Assembly (NCBI GenBank): GCA_037178625.1
Contig: CM074132.1
Coordinates: 1,984,001 to 2,048,000 of the forward strand
Source of the DNA: Skeletonema tropicum
Taxonomy: Eukaryota; Bacillariophyta; Thalassiosirophyceae; Thalassiosirales; Thalassiosiraceae
Reading direction: 5' to 3'
Length of the DNA: 64,000 nucleotides
The translations under genes were made by a program, and so were the position numbers. Position 1 is the stretch's first letter, and each line of letters starts with the position of its first letter. Shown here in pieces: positions 43,962 through 53,585 of this stretch. Under the pieces are notes generated by a model that did not search any database, was not told the origin of the DNA, and worked only from the letters and a program-made list of their open reading frames with translations.

Positions 43962-45007
43962 TTATCCTAGCATAGACATGAGTTGCTGAAGTGGAGACTC
44001 CTCCCTACGACTCTCTTCAATAGCATTCTTATAAGCCTGCAAAACCCTGGCGTATTCATTCCTGTCAAACGCACCAATTTTGACACCGTCTTGTAGATCA
44101 CTCAAGCAACCGCTGTGGCCTGCCCTCGCTCCAATCGCATAATGTCTGCATGCACGACGATAGTTGCGGGTATTCCATTCGATTTCCCCGATGACATGCC
44201 TGGATGTGGTAAAAAGACACAAGCATATGATTTAGGACATGCACACTTTCTTCACTATCTATCACATTCATACTATAAAACTAATATTGTGTACTCACCT
44301 TGAATTCGCGTACCCTCCGATTGCAGCAAGTTCGTGATAATATTTTTCTTTTGCTGCATTCTTTTGGACACCCCTTCCGTCATGGTATGCAGCTCCAAGG
44401 TTGCGGTAACCTAGCGCTGAACCGAGTTTACCAGCCTTCAAGTAAAGCTGCGTTGCCTTGACATGATCTTTTTTCAAGCCCTTCTTTCCGTCGTCATACA
44501 ATCCGCCCAAGTACTGAATAGCATCAGCATCATTTACAGCAGCTCTCTTTTCAAGACGTTTCACGTACTCCTTGTTGTTATGTGTTGCCACCTCTCTACA
44601 AAAAGGGACAATCAAGGTCGTCTTGAACCATCCAATGAGACGTAATACACCCCGTACACAACTGCTTGCTGCAACAGACCTGATACTGACATTGGTTAAT
44701 ATCAATTGGTAGTTCAACCATACAAATAGGACAATCCGGACGAGGAGGTGGTTGCTTGAACAAAGCTTCTTCGTGCAACTCTGCGGAACGTTTCTTACAC
44801 TCCTGCTTATGACTCGCCCATGCTTTCAGCTGACATTCTCGGGAACAATACTTGGCCGTCTTGCAAGATGCACATGTCTTGAGATTAGTCGCCGGCTTTG
44901 CCACACTCAGAACAGATGTTTCCGGCATCAGGAGAGTCATTAAGTTTCTCGTCTACACCGCTTGCATCTGCAACATTATTTTCCTCCTCGTCGTCGTCAG
45001 TCTTCAT
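43962..45007 (-). CDS. MYND zinc-finger / Sel1-repeat protein, two exons
   Basis: The start inferred is the ATG at 45007 (MKTDDDEEENNVADASGVDE). The MYND finger ICSECGKAGD + NLKTCASCKTAKYCSRECQL needs one base removed at 44887. The RING-like part DCPICMVELP ... DLDCPF + CREVATHNNK needs one A removed from the run 44600-44604. Sel1 repeats follow (DAIQYLGGLYDDGKKGLKKD, ALGYRNLGAAYHDGRGVQKN). An intron of 99 bp (44200-44298, gtgagt ... ccag) joins NSR to HVIGEIEW in frame, and the protein ends SPLQQLMSMLG. It is a paralogue of the broken gene at 6294-7202. The likely role is protein-protein binding. Confidence 0.75.
44200..44298 (-). other. Spliceosomal intron
   Basis: On the minus strand it starts gtgagtaca and ends cacatccag; removal gives a continuous Sel1-repeat sequence. 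It is 99 bp long. Confidence 0.8.
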
Positions 45008-45909
45008 CGTCACTGGACGCCACAGGTGTCTTTTGTGGTGTCTAAGGCACTATCACTTTCGTTACCTACACCTACACTTTGAAAGTCGCAAAATCGATGA
45101 TACTGTTGTCGCCCACGTGAAGTGCGTTGAGAGAAGTACTAAGGGTGGCAGAGTCGTCCATTTTGTTCGTCAAGTTCCAAATTGATGTTTGTTGCTGATA
45201 GATGTTATGGTGTTCTTCGCTATGTACTTCACCAGGCAGGGATCACTCTCTGATCACTCTTGCTTTTCAAATGTTTCAAGGTTCCCGTGGTTTCAAAAAG
45301 ATTCAAATTGCTGCCTTTGATATTTACAAGAAAGATGTTTGAGAATTCTCTGAATCCGAAGAAAGCACAAGACACAAGAACATTACTCCTACCTGCGAAG
45401 CAAAATGTCGCCTCTGAGGTTTGCTATCCAACCGCTGCGGCGCCTCTTGACAACCCTGCTTGTATCAATGGCAGTGCGTTTGGAACGAGTGCATATGCAG
45501 TTTGGTTTGATTGGCAATGAATGAGCCCGGGACAATTTTGTTCACCCCACGCCATCATTATTTATGATATTATGTTGTTATCGGTTTTAGTGATATCCTC
45601 ATCCTGACTTCTTCAGCAGCACCCGTAGACGACGGCCAAAACTGTCGAGACAAGTTAAGACTGAAGTAATCACTAGTGGATTGGAAATTGTAACTTATGA
45701 AACATTATGAAGTATGCAAATGTATAGAAAATCTACAAGCAGAGATCAGAAATCTCATTCGAAGATAAACCAGGAATAAGCAGAATGAAAACCGTGGATA
45801 TCCTTTTCGATGCCTTCTCACGACGTTGTTGTGTTCAAAGTGCATGTCATTCAGGTTACCACGTCCTCCACTTCGGCAGATATTCCTTCCCCAGTCCCTA
45901 GTGCGAGAG
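45008..45909. other. Intergenic region with one small plus-strand frame
   Basis: The frame at 45335-45520 reads MFENSLNPKKAQDTRTLLLP and ends SAFGTSAYAVWFDWQ; no family recognised, and it may be a gene fragment. The minus strand from 45909 downward is the 3' UTR of the deiodinase-like gene, where a SECIS element would be expected. I could not identify one by eye. Confidence 0.3.
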
Positions 45910-46787
45910 TTACTTGTTTTCATGACGCTTCTCCAACCAAGCTCGGAGCTCAGATACATCATGGGCGCAATCAGTCGGAGCACTGATAAATTGCATTGTT
46001 CCATTTTCAATCACATACAACCTGATCGGCCAAGGAGCTGATCGAAAATAGATTAGTAAGATTAGAACATTCGCAAGGACAAGCAGCGTACAAAAGACGG
46101 AAGAAAGGTCTTACTTACCATATGCCTCTCCAAAACGATTGCCTGTTCTCTGGATTATCAACCAACACCTTCATCTCATTACCCATCCCAAACGTCTTCA
46201 CAAATCTTTGAGCTAGCTCTACTCTCTCCGTTGCCAGCTTCGGCTGCTCCACAGAAACAACCTGATCATCTGGGGTATAGCGGCTGCTACTGATTGGCCA
46301 TTCGTCGGTTGCGTGTGCCTCCTCAATGTACACAAAGGCGAAGTCATTATTATGACTGAACTCCTGTCCAACCTGAGCAAAGTCACGGTATATTGTAGGA
46401 ACAATGTACCTCGCTGGTGGTCATGAAATACTCCCAGCCACGATAACGAGTGGCCTATCAGCTTTTTGTACATCAAGCAAGGATTGAAGACGAGTGGTAC
46501 CGTTGTCCTCGAGAGAGATCAAAGTAACATCTGGTGAAGGTGCCCCAACTTTCAACGAACCCTCTCGAGCACGATTATACTTCACATAGAGTGATACTCC
46601 ATGCTTGTTGGCTGCACAGCGATAGGCGTGTAGAGAACTCTCAGCAACATTGAACTCCCGCAATACCTCTAACTGCACCTGTGTTGCCTACCTCAATCCA
46701 ATCAGTCTTCGATCCACTGCGTTCTGCTTCTTCAAATCTCTTCTGAACATCTTGGCTCAGACGCAGCTCATTCTCCCTCTTGAGCAT
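45910..46787 (-). CDS. Iodothyronine-deiodinase-like selenoprotein with in-frame UGA
   Basis: Thioredoxin-fold oxidoreductase of the deiodinase family. One frame runs from 46678 to 46115 with a single interruption, TGA at 46421-46423. Around it the protein reads DRPLVIVAGSIS-(UGA)-PPARYIVP, then FAFVYIEEAHATDEWPISSS. Deiodinases have GS-x-T-Sec-PP followed by VYIEEAHxSDGW, so the UGA sits exactly at the catalytic selenocysteine. The N-terminal part from the ATG at 46787 (MLKRENELRLSQDVQKRFEE) joins after one G is removed at 46678-46679. A strong splice donor (gtaagtaag, about 46112) and a branch/acceptor ending gatcag near 46040 lead to a last exon, PWPIRLYVIENGTMQF ... SELRAWLEKRHENK, stopping at 45910, with one more base to correct. 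Substrate unknown; iodothyronine use is not implied in a diatom. Confidence 0.75.
46421..46423 (-). other. Putative selenocysteine codon (UGA)
   Basis: TGA on the minus strand, preceded by codons for GSIS and followed by CCA CCA (Pro-Pro). The same frame stays open for about 100 codons with family-specific sequence on the far side. Recoding would require a SECIS element in the 3' UTR. Confidence 0.75.
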
Positions 46788-48098
46788 GGCTATGACGACT
46801 TCGTCACAAGGAAGTGCACTCTCCTCTCACATGTTAGAAGGGGAAGCTTCCTTTTTGGGTTCCTCCTCTTCCTTGTCAGCCCTAACCCTATCATTGTTGG
46901 CCTTGCGCTTTCTTTTCTTACTTTTGCCACTTTTGATATCATCAATTTGTTGCTGAAGAGAAATGACATCTGCAGCGCGCTCCAACAGAGATTCACGCGT
47001 TTCGCCAGCCTGCAGTTCCAATTCAATGGAATCAGAGGAACAAGGTCCGAATCGAATCTCTACGCTTGTAGAGATGTCGTCAACGTTTTCGTATCCATCT
47101 CTACCAGCAGCAGGATGATACATCCCTCCACGGAGTCTCAGCATGAGGTAGGAATGGTCGATTCCTTTTGTATGCCTATAGAAATCCAACGTGTTTTCCA
47201 TCCGTCCATCTGTTCTCCGGCGAAGATAAGACGCTGTTGGTCAATGGGAATTTCTTCGCTTTTCTTGATCATCTCCTTTAGGTACCTCGACAGGTAGAGA
47301 GGCATTGAGCAAATAATACGAGTGTCTTGCCTGTCAAAGTCTTCACAAAGATTTGAAATCGTTCCTCCTTGTAGTCATAGTTTGCAGGGGCTTCGAAGCG
47401 TGCAACAACACCAGCATCCAAATGATCCCAAGCAAGCGGAGCATTTGAGGTGGGAACAATATTTTCATATTTGTCAGTATCATCTTCCTTCATGCTACTG
47501 GAAGTTGCATACAACTCCCCATTCGCCAAAATGAACTTCCCACTCATCTTTTTTTTGTTATTAGAGGAATGGTACGTACGGAATTGATTGATATCAATCA
47601 ACCCAGGTTGGATCTTGATACGATTTGCCCTAATCTCTGTGAAGGAGCCAATCGGTCGTGAGAAGATGCCCTTTATACCCGTCAACCAAATGCTCCTTTA
47701 GCATATCCACACTATCCACTCCTTCTAAACTACGACGATGCACTTGAAGTACAATCTCTTTATTGCTCATATTTTTTACCATCTCTTTTTTCAAAAGGGG
47801 GAAGTACACGATACACTTATTAAGAAGGATAAGGATTATACGTTCGTGAGTATAGAATTGCTATGCGAGATCGTTTCACCAACATGCGCCTACAGAACAA
47901 AAACACAGCAATTGTAAACAAACAAAGGAGAATCTGTTTCGTTTATCATAACGGAGCTCTTTCACTGAGAAAAAACCATCGCCTGCATTCCCAATCAAAA
48001 GAAAAGCACAAAATAATACTCACCAGGAAAAGCACGAATACTAAGCTATCCTCCTCGGAGTCTCCTCAGCTCCAGCTCGATAGATGTCGATGGGAAAG
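46771..48098. repeat. Segmental duplication, copy A (ubiquitin-like gene and upstream flank)
   Basis: Matches 48742-50244 in the same orientation, with many indels. Homology starts at the codons for MLKRE and runs through the ubiquitin-like gene, its promoter and an upstream stretch (gatcgtttcaccaacatg, ctaagctatcctcctc). The deiodinase-like part to the left is not duplicated. Confidence 0.8.
46827..47547 (-). CDS. Ubiquitin-like-domain protein, copy A, damaged by several indels
   Basis: Paralogue of the intact copy at 48902-49603. The start [20 protein letters not shown] is at 47547. The first half (47278-47547) reads into the ubiquitin-like domain (QIFVKTLTGKTLVLFA) and then leaves frame. 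The second half (46827-47201) resumes at [20 protein letters not shown] and ends in a Lys/Glu-rich tail (EEEEPKKEASPSNM) at a TGA. Between them, compared with copy B, there are at least four small insertions (for example aaaac for aaac, ataggc for atggc, cattcctacc for cattcacc). The TGA that ends this frame is followed in the same frame by EESALPCDEVVIAMLKRENE, the start of the deiodinase-like gene. Confidence 0.6.
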
Positions 48099-48253
48099 AA
48101 ACTGTGATGGGATGCCGAAGCCGAAGCCAAAAGCGAAGCCGTAAGCCGTCTATCTACGCTATGTGCCTTGTGTCGTGCCAAAGGAAGGCGCCAATCTGCG
48201 CCCATCGTGCGCCAAGAAAACAGGTTGTTGCGGTACTCAACAAATCGGTGGGG

Positions 48254-48302
48254 GGTGGGGGACCACTTTGGAATCCCTGGTGTTGTTCTTTTGCCACTTT
48301 TT
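48254..48302 (+). pseudogene. 3' fragment of a 5S rRNA gene
   Basis: Contains the last 44 or so bases of the 5S gene (ggtgggggaccac, ggaatccctggtgttgttc) plus the same TTTT terminator and second T run that follow the full copies at 7651 and 10579. The 5' two thirds and the internal promoter are missing. Confidence 0.8.
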
Positions 48303-48417
48303 ATTCCATTCTGTTCTGTTAGTAGATACAGCAACCAGAGTGCAATAAGTACTCCTCCTTTTTGGGCTCAATTGTGCTACGGTGCCTATGGCAACCTTTG
48401 GTATCGACACACGCTTT

Positions 48418-48745
48418 GATATGTTGATCTATTGAAAAAGTTTTTACATGCTAAGCTCTAAGCTTTCGGTTGGCATAGAACAGAAAATGGAAACTGAAGA
48501 TGAAGATAAGTAGTAGTAGCCTGTAGCTTTAGCTTTAGTACTACCCTGGTGATTTCAAGATTCAGATGCTAACTTCCACTTACTAATCTTAACAAAGTTG
48601 ATAGATTTATATTGAACAAGGAGACTAGTACAGTTAAATCTTCGAAGCCTCATCTCAATCTCACTCCCTCTAGCTAGCTGTCCACTTGAGCCGCTGTGGA
48701 CAGAAACAGAAATCACAGCAAGTGAGACTCGATTCTTGAGTCTCC
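48418..48745. repeat. Copy of the 3' end and flank of the BT1-family gene
   Basis: Closely matches 50800-51055 (ggttggcatagaacagaa, cagttaaatctatgaagcc-type words, agctagctgtccacttgag, cagaaatcacagcaagtga). In this copy it is fused directly to the truncated ubiquitin-like gene B after the codons for MLKRE. It includes the last codons of the transporter gene in a different frame. About 100 bases near 48490-48590 are extra relative to the other copy. Confidence 0.75.
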
Positions 48746-50244
48746 TTCTCCCTCTTGAGCATGGCAATGACGACAAGGAAGTGTACTCTCCTCTCACATG
48801 TTACTTTTGGAAGGGGCAACTTTCTTTTTGGGTTCCTTATCTTCCTTGCAAGCCCTAACCTAGCATTGATGGCCTTGCGTTTTCTTGTCGCTGGCTTGTT
48901 GCTAGCCCTGCTTGATTGCGTGCTGGCTGATAGCTGGACCTGGAGATGGAGCGTTATTAGGCAACGTGCCCTTCCTTTTCTTACTTTTGCCACTTTTGAT
49001 ATCATCAATTTGTTGCTGAAGAGACATGACATCTGCAGCGCGCTCCAACAGAGATTCACGCGTTTCACCAGCCTGCAGTTCCAATTCAATGGAATTAGAG
49101 GGACAAGGCCCGAACCGAATTTCAACGCTTGTAGAGATGTCGTCAACGTTTTCGTATCCATCTCTACCAGCAGCAGGATGATACATCCCTCCACGGAGTC
49201 TCAGCATGAGGTGAATGGTCGATTCCTTTTGTATGCCATAGAAATCCAACGTGTTTCCATCCTCCATCTGTTCTCCGGCGAAGATAAGACGCTGTTGGTC
49301 AGTGGGAATTCCTTCGCTTTTCTGGATCATCTCCTTGAGGTCCTCAAGAGGTAGAGAGGCATGAGCAAATAATGTGAACGACTTGCCTGTCAAAGTCTTA
49401 ACATAGATTTGAAATCGTTCCTCCTTGTAGTCATAGTTTGCAGGGGCTTCGAAGCGTGCAACAACACCAGCATCCAAATGATCCCAAGCAAGCGGAAACT
49501 TTGAGGTGAGGACAATATTTTCATATTTGTCAGGAACATCTTCCTTCATGATACTAGAAGTTGCATACAACTCCCCATTCGCCAAAATGAACTTCCCACT
49601 CATCTTTTTTTTGTCATCAGAGGAATGGTACGTACGGAATTGATTGATATCAATCAACCCAGGTTGGATCTTGATACGATTTGCCCTAATCTCAGTGAGG
49701 TGCCAATCAGTCGTGAGAATGGGCCCTTTATATCATATCACTTAGGAAATTAGGTAAATGTTGCATTATCGCTACCTAGACATCATTGAACCAACAATTG
49801 GAGTCTTCATACGTACTCATCAACCAAACGCTCCTTTAGCATATCCAGACTATCCACTCCTTCTAAACTACTACGACCCAACCGAAGTAAAATCGTATTG
49901 CTCATATTTTTACCAAATCTTTCAAAGGGGTGCACGATACAGATACCTGCTTAGTTAAGAAGTATGAAGATTACACGCATCGTGAGTATAAATTGCTGTG
50001 CAGATCGTTTCACCAACATGCCCCTACAAAACAAAAACACAGCAATTGTAAACAAACAAAGAATTTTCCTCCTCGAGGCATCATCGCTCCACAATAACAT
50101 AACGGAGCTTTCACTCAGAAGAAAAAAACATCGCCTGCATTCCCAATCAATAGAAAAACAACAGCAAAATAATGCTCACCAGGAAAAGCACGAATACTAA
50201 GCTATCCTCCTCCGAGACTCCTCAGCTCGATGTCAATGGGGAAG
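48742..50244. repeat. Segmental duplication, copy B (ubiquitin-like gene and upstream flank)
   Basis: Second copy of 46771-48098. It is the better preserved one, since its ubiquitin-like frame is intact. Near 49730-49790 it contains a stretch (ttgcattatcgctacc) also found inverted in both 5S repeat units. Confidence 0.8.
48902..49603 (-). CDS. Protein with an internal ubiquitin-like domain and a C-terminal extension (copy B)
   Basis: The start chosen is the ATG at 49603 ([17 protein letters not shown]), because upstream in-frame codons lack an ATG. The 233-residue protein has an N-terminal domain of about 64 residues. Residues 65-139 are ubiquitin-like: [55 protein letters not shown]. After the di-glycine the chain goes on with [20 protein letters not shown], a second small domain ([18 protein letters not shown]), a coiled coil ([20 protein letters not shown]) and a Lys-rich tail. 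The Ub Ile44 region is not conserved exactly. Cleavage after LRLRGG, as in ubiquitin fusions, is possible but unproven. Compared with copy A, its downstream part has been replaced by foreign sequence. Confidence 0.75.
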   Translation of the reverse strand: MSGKFILANGELYATSSIMKEDVPDKYENIVLTSKFPLAWDHLDAGVVARFEAPANYDYKEERFQIYVKTLTGKSFTLFAHASLPLEDLKEMIQKSEGIPTDQQRLIFAGEQMEDGNTLDFYGIQKESTIHLMLRLRGGMYHPAAGRDGYENVDDISTSVEIRFGPCPSNSIELELQAGETRESLLERAADVMSLQQQIDDIKSGKSKKRKGTLPNNAPSPGPAISQHAIKQG

Positions 50245-51019
50245 ACTCTATATTATTATACTGGAGTGTTGACGAAGCGTCGATGTGCAATGTTGTAGTA
50301 CCATATGTTGTGATGTGCATTGTGTAGGTTGTGGCGTTGTGTCGTGAGTCGTGAGCCGAAGCAGAAGCCGTCAAATCAAAAAGCTGCAAGTAAGTGAGTG
50401 TGAATGGTGGGGCTTCAGGTCATTTCTGTCCTACAGTAAACTTCGTATCACTGGTATTGTAAACAAGAAAAGCATCTGTGGATGGTTGAGACGATAAGTA
50501 GGTACGACTCTGATGAGGTCGACTGAGAGCCACATCCTTGGAAAATAGTTCTGTCATCTGTACTATTAAATATGAAATTTGGCCATCGTTAAGTGATGAC
50601 GCGGTTATCGGGCTATTGTTGCTCTCATAGAGTGCTTGTATGGCAGAGGCAGCTAGTCCCAATGAGCCGTTTGCAGAACAAACTGCTGTTCTCCCGAAAA
50701 TTTGTGTGTAGTAGTTGCTACTTTATTAGAGTATCAGAACCCTTGTAGGATCAAGTGCAAAATGGATTTCACCCCTAAGTAAGTAAAGACTCCCAACTGA
50801 TGTTGAATGTTGATCCATTGAAAAAGTTGCTCTACAAGCAACATGCTAGCTTTGGGTTGGCATAGAACAGAAGTACAAATTCTACTTACTTATCTAAACA
50901 AATTATCTAAGCATAATCTATTATTTAACAAGGTGACTGTTACAGTTAAATCTATGAAGCCTCATCTCATTCCCTCCTAGCTAGCTGTCCACTTGAGTTG
51001 CTGTGGACAGAAACAGAAA
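49604..51019. other. Flank of the ubiquitin-like gene with a weak minus-strand frame
   Basis: A minus frame at 50420-50662 (MGLAASAIQALYESNNSPIT ... VYNTSDTKFTVGQK), perhaps extending upstream (IFGRTAVCSANGS), has no recognisable domain. Its 3' end resembles 27735-27810. 50800-51055 is the 3' flank of the transporter gene that was copied to 48418-48745. Confidence 0.35.
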
Positions 51020-53213
51020 TCACAGCAAGTGAGACTCGATTCTTGAGTCTCCGTCATCTCTATCATCTGCAGCATTGTTATTCTCTATGTCTTCTTCTGA
51101 TTGGAGCTCATTTTCCTTCGTATACCATTGTTCCTTTTCCCAATCTATCATGTTTTCCGTTTGAAGAACGTTCGGAATCAGAAACGTCGCAGGTATTCCA
51201 ACGAGTGTCGGTATCAGAATTGAGAATATGACGATGAGATTTGGTAACGAGTCAAAGTTACAAGTCATCGCCGACAGGTAGACATCCCGCTCCACTTTAA
51301 CACTCCACTACCAAGGAGGGTTGAGATCATAGCCACAGAAGTTCGCAATACCGACTGTGTATGCAAATACAGCACTCTCCATGCCTGGAGGAGCGAATCT
51401 TTGCAAAAATGGTCGAGAAAGGGATCGATTGTAGAATGCCAACCAAATTCTCGAAGATAGCATTCCCGAACAAGAAAAAGACCTTGTCTGGTATACCTAT
51501 CTTGACATTCCATCCGCATAACGATAATCAAGTCAATCATCGGGGCGAGAGCTCCGATAACAATTGTGAAAATAAGAGCCGAGCGAAATCTCCAGCCACT
51601 CAGAAACTTTTGATAGAGCACGACTCCAGCGAAATTTACCGCAGAACCCACGATTCCAGTGATTGTGATGTAGTAAGTGTAATCAAAGTGGGGCCCTTCT
51701 GCCAAACACGTTGCGTCAGCGGTGCTGGAAGAAGAGTATTGTAAGCACATGAGCAAAGAGAACGAGAGCAAGCAATACAACACATTCAGAGACTTACTAA
51801 AAGTACGAGAGTCCAGAACTAATCGATACGTTCGAACAATATGAAAGAATAATCGATAAAAACACCTTGAAAAAAGTCGGTGGAAAGATGACATACGTTG
51901 CCACAGTAAAGGCCGCCAGCAGAACTGCTGACACAGCCAGCCCTACTCCCAACGAAGCATACGTCGTCACTGCTGCCATAATGGGTGCCGCCAGACCACA
52001 AGCAGTGATAATCAAAAATGGAGTCTTCTTGTCTTGAAAACTTCCTTTATCAAACAAACATCCAGAACACAGCTTCACCATACCAGGCTCATCCTTGGTA
52101 CGTTTCTTCTCAGGGATCCAGCCCACCAATGTCGGGTAAAACGGTGTAATACTCAACATGAGCGCAATCCAAAACAAAATATGAAAATATCCAGCATCTG
52201 ACATGGGTCCCACAAAGCTCTGTGTAACAATACTCCCCAACAAACTCCATCCAAATTTGAATGATATAATACTCGATCCACTCTCTGGACTCTTCCTCAT
52301 CAACTCACTATACTTTCCCTCACCCAATATATCCAACGTGGCAGCCTCATAACTAACCGCCGTAAAACAAATCACAATCCAATCAGCAAAACTTTGTACT
52401 GCATCTGGTCCAGCTGCTATAGCCGCCTCTGCTGATCCAGATTGATACAGTCCTGACAAGACACAACACGCTACCAATCCAATTAGAATAGGAATACAAC
52501 GCAAAATAATCGTTTATTGTACCCCCGAATAGGAAATAAATCACTTGCCACCCCAATAAAAGGCTTCATGGCATAGGGTGCAAAGATCATGGTCATGTAC
52601 AATTGCTTGTCGTGATGCATCAATGCCCAATTCTTTGAATAGTGGTAAACCCAGTGACATGACTAGTGCAAAGACTCCTCCGGAAATGAAACATTGTTGT
52701 ATAGCCATCCAAGAGAGGAATTCCCAGGAAAAGTAGGTGGATAGTTCGGTGAAGAATTGTTTGGTGGAGCTGAATGGATGGAAGAATGTGTCGTGCCATG
52801 ATGGTGGAGTGAGTGTATGTGGATTATCATCTGTGTTGTTGGTGGCGTTGTTGGGCTTTTGGGACAATTCTTGTTCCGAGTAGGAGGATGTCATGTCATC
52901 CGTGTACTGGGTACCTGTACTGTTGTCTGAATCTCCCTGAGAGGAGATGAGTGGAGAGGGATCGATGCCGTGGTTGTTGATATCGTCCATACTGGGAATT
53001 ATAGTATTGGTGGATGGCCGTTGAAAGTTGATGGAAGAACTTACGGTTGGCAGCAGCAGCCGATGATGGTGGTGGTGACGTATTGGTATTGGATGTGCTG
53101 ATTGGGCAATTTCTGTAAGTGCTGTCGTTGATAGCTGCTGTTTCTTCTAGCACTGGGCTGTCGTCTTCTTCGTCTAACTCAAGCGATGAGATGGTGGTAA
53201 AGTTGTTGTCCAT
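51020..53213 (-). CDS. BT1 / folate-biopterin transporter family membrane protein, frame interrupted
   Basis: Multi-pass transporter of the BT1 (FBT) branch of the major facilitator superfamily, moving folates or pterins by homology. The start is at 53213 (MDNNFTTISSLELDEEDDSP), with a disordered acidic N-terminus, then STYFSWEFLSWMAIQQCFIS (first family block). Helices follow in the frame 51797-52504, for example IQSFADWIVICFTAVSYEAA-like and GWSLLGSIVTQSFVGPMSDA. FDYTYYITITGIVGSAVNFA is at 51690, then IPDKVFFLFGNAIFENLVGI and APPGMESAVFAYTVGIANFC in shifted frames near 51350-51490. The C-terminal part in 51020-51295 reads CNFDSLPNLIVIFSILIPTL and ends IESHLL. At least four frame changes separate these. 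A possible short intron (gtaagttc ... cccag, about 52992-53044) lies after the N-terminal part. About 450-490 residues are expected. Confidence 0.7.
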
Positions 53214-53585
53214 TACAGTCTTGGTCGTCCATTGCTTGGATGTATTGCTGCAGTGGCGCTTCAGCTCAGCGTCTCTTTTTATGTCAAAAAAGAACAAAGC
53301 TTCAAGCAAGAACGTGCTAAAAGTTGAGTAGTTGCGTAGATAAGAACTTTCATACCGTAACATGCGTACTTGATGATCGAATTTCTCAGAACATTTTCGA
53401 ATGGATTCCTACGTTGATTAACAGTAAATCCTATGTAGGACCGGGACCAATCGGGCTTCTGTCTCTTCTCATCAACATCCCGCCCGTTCGAGCATGATGA
53501 TCATGAAAAAGTGACACGCAAGATCACTATTTAAGTCGCCATAATTCTTTTACACTAACAAAGAACAAAGAACAAAACATCAACC
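53214..53585. other. Bidirectional promoter region
   Basis: Lies between the divergent transporter and protease genes. A minus-strand frame continues upstream of the chosen transporter start to 53363 but is less plausible as coding. No other feature seen. Confidence 0.4.

Noticed and set aside
45540..45909. Candidate SECIS hairpins starting ATGA or GTGA downstream of the deiodinase-like gene
   Set aside because: I tried several (near 45850, 45815, 45750 and 45600), but none gave a proper helix with the paired TGA and unpaired AA by eye, so no SECIS feature is claimed.
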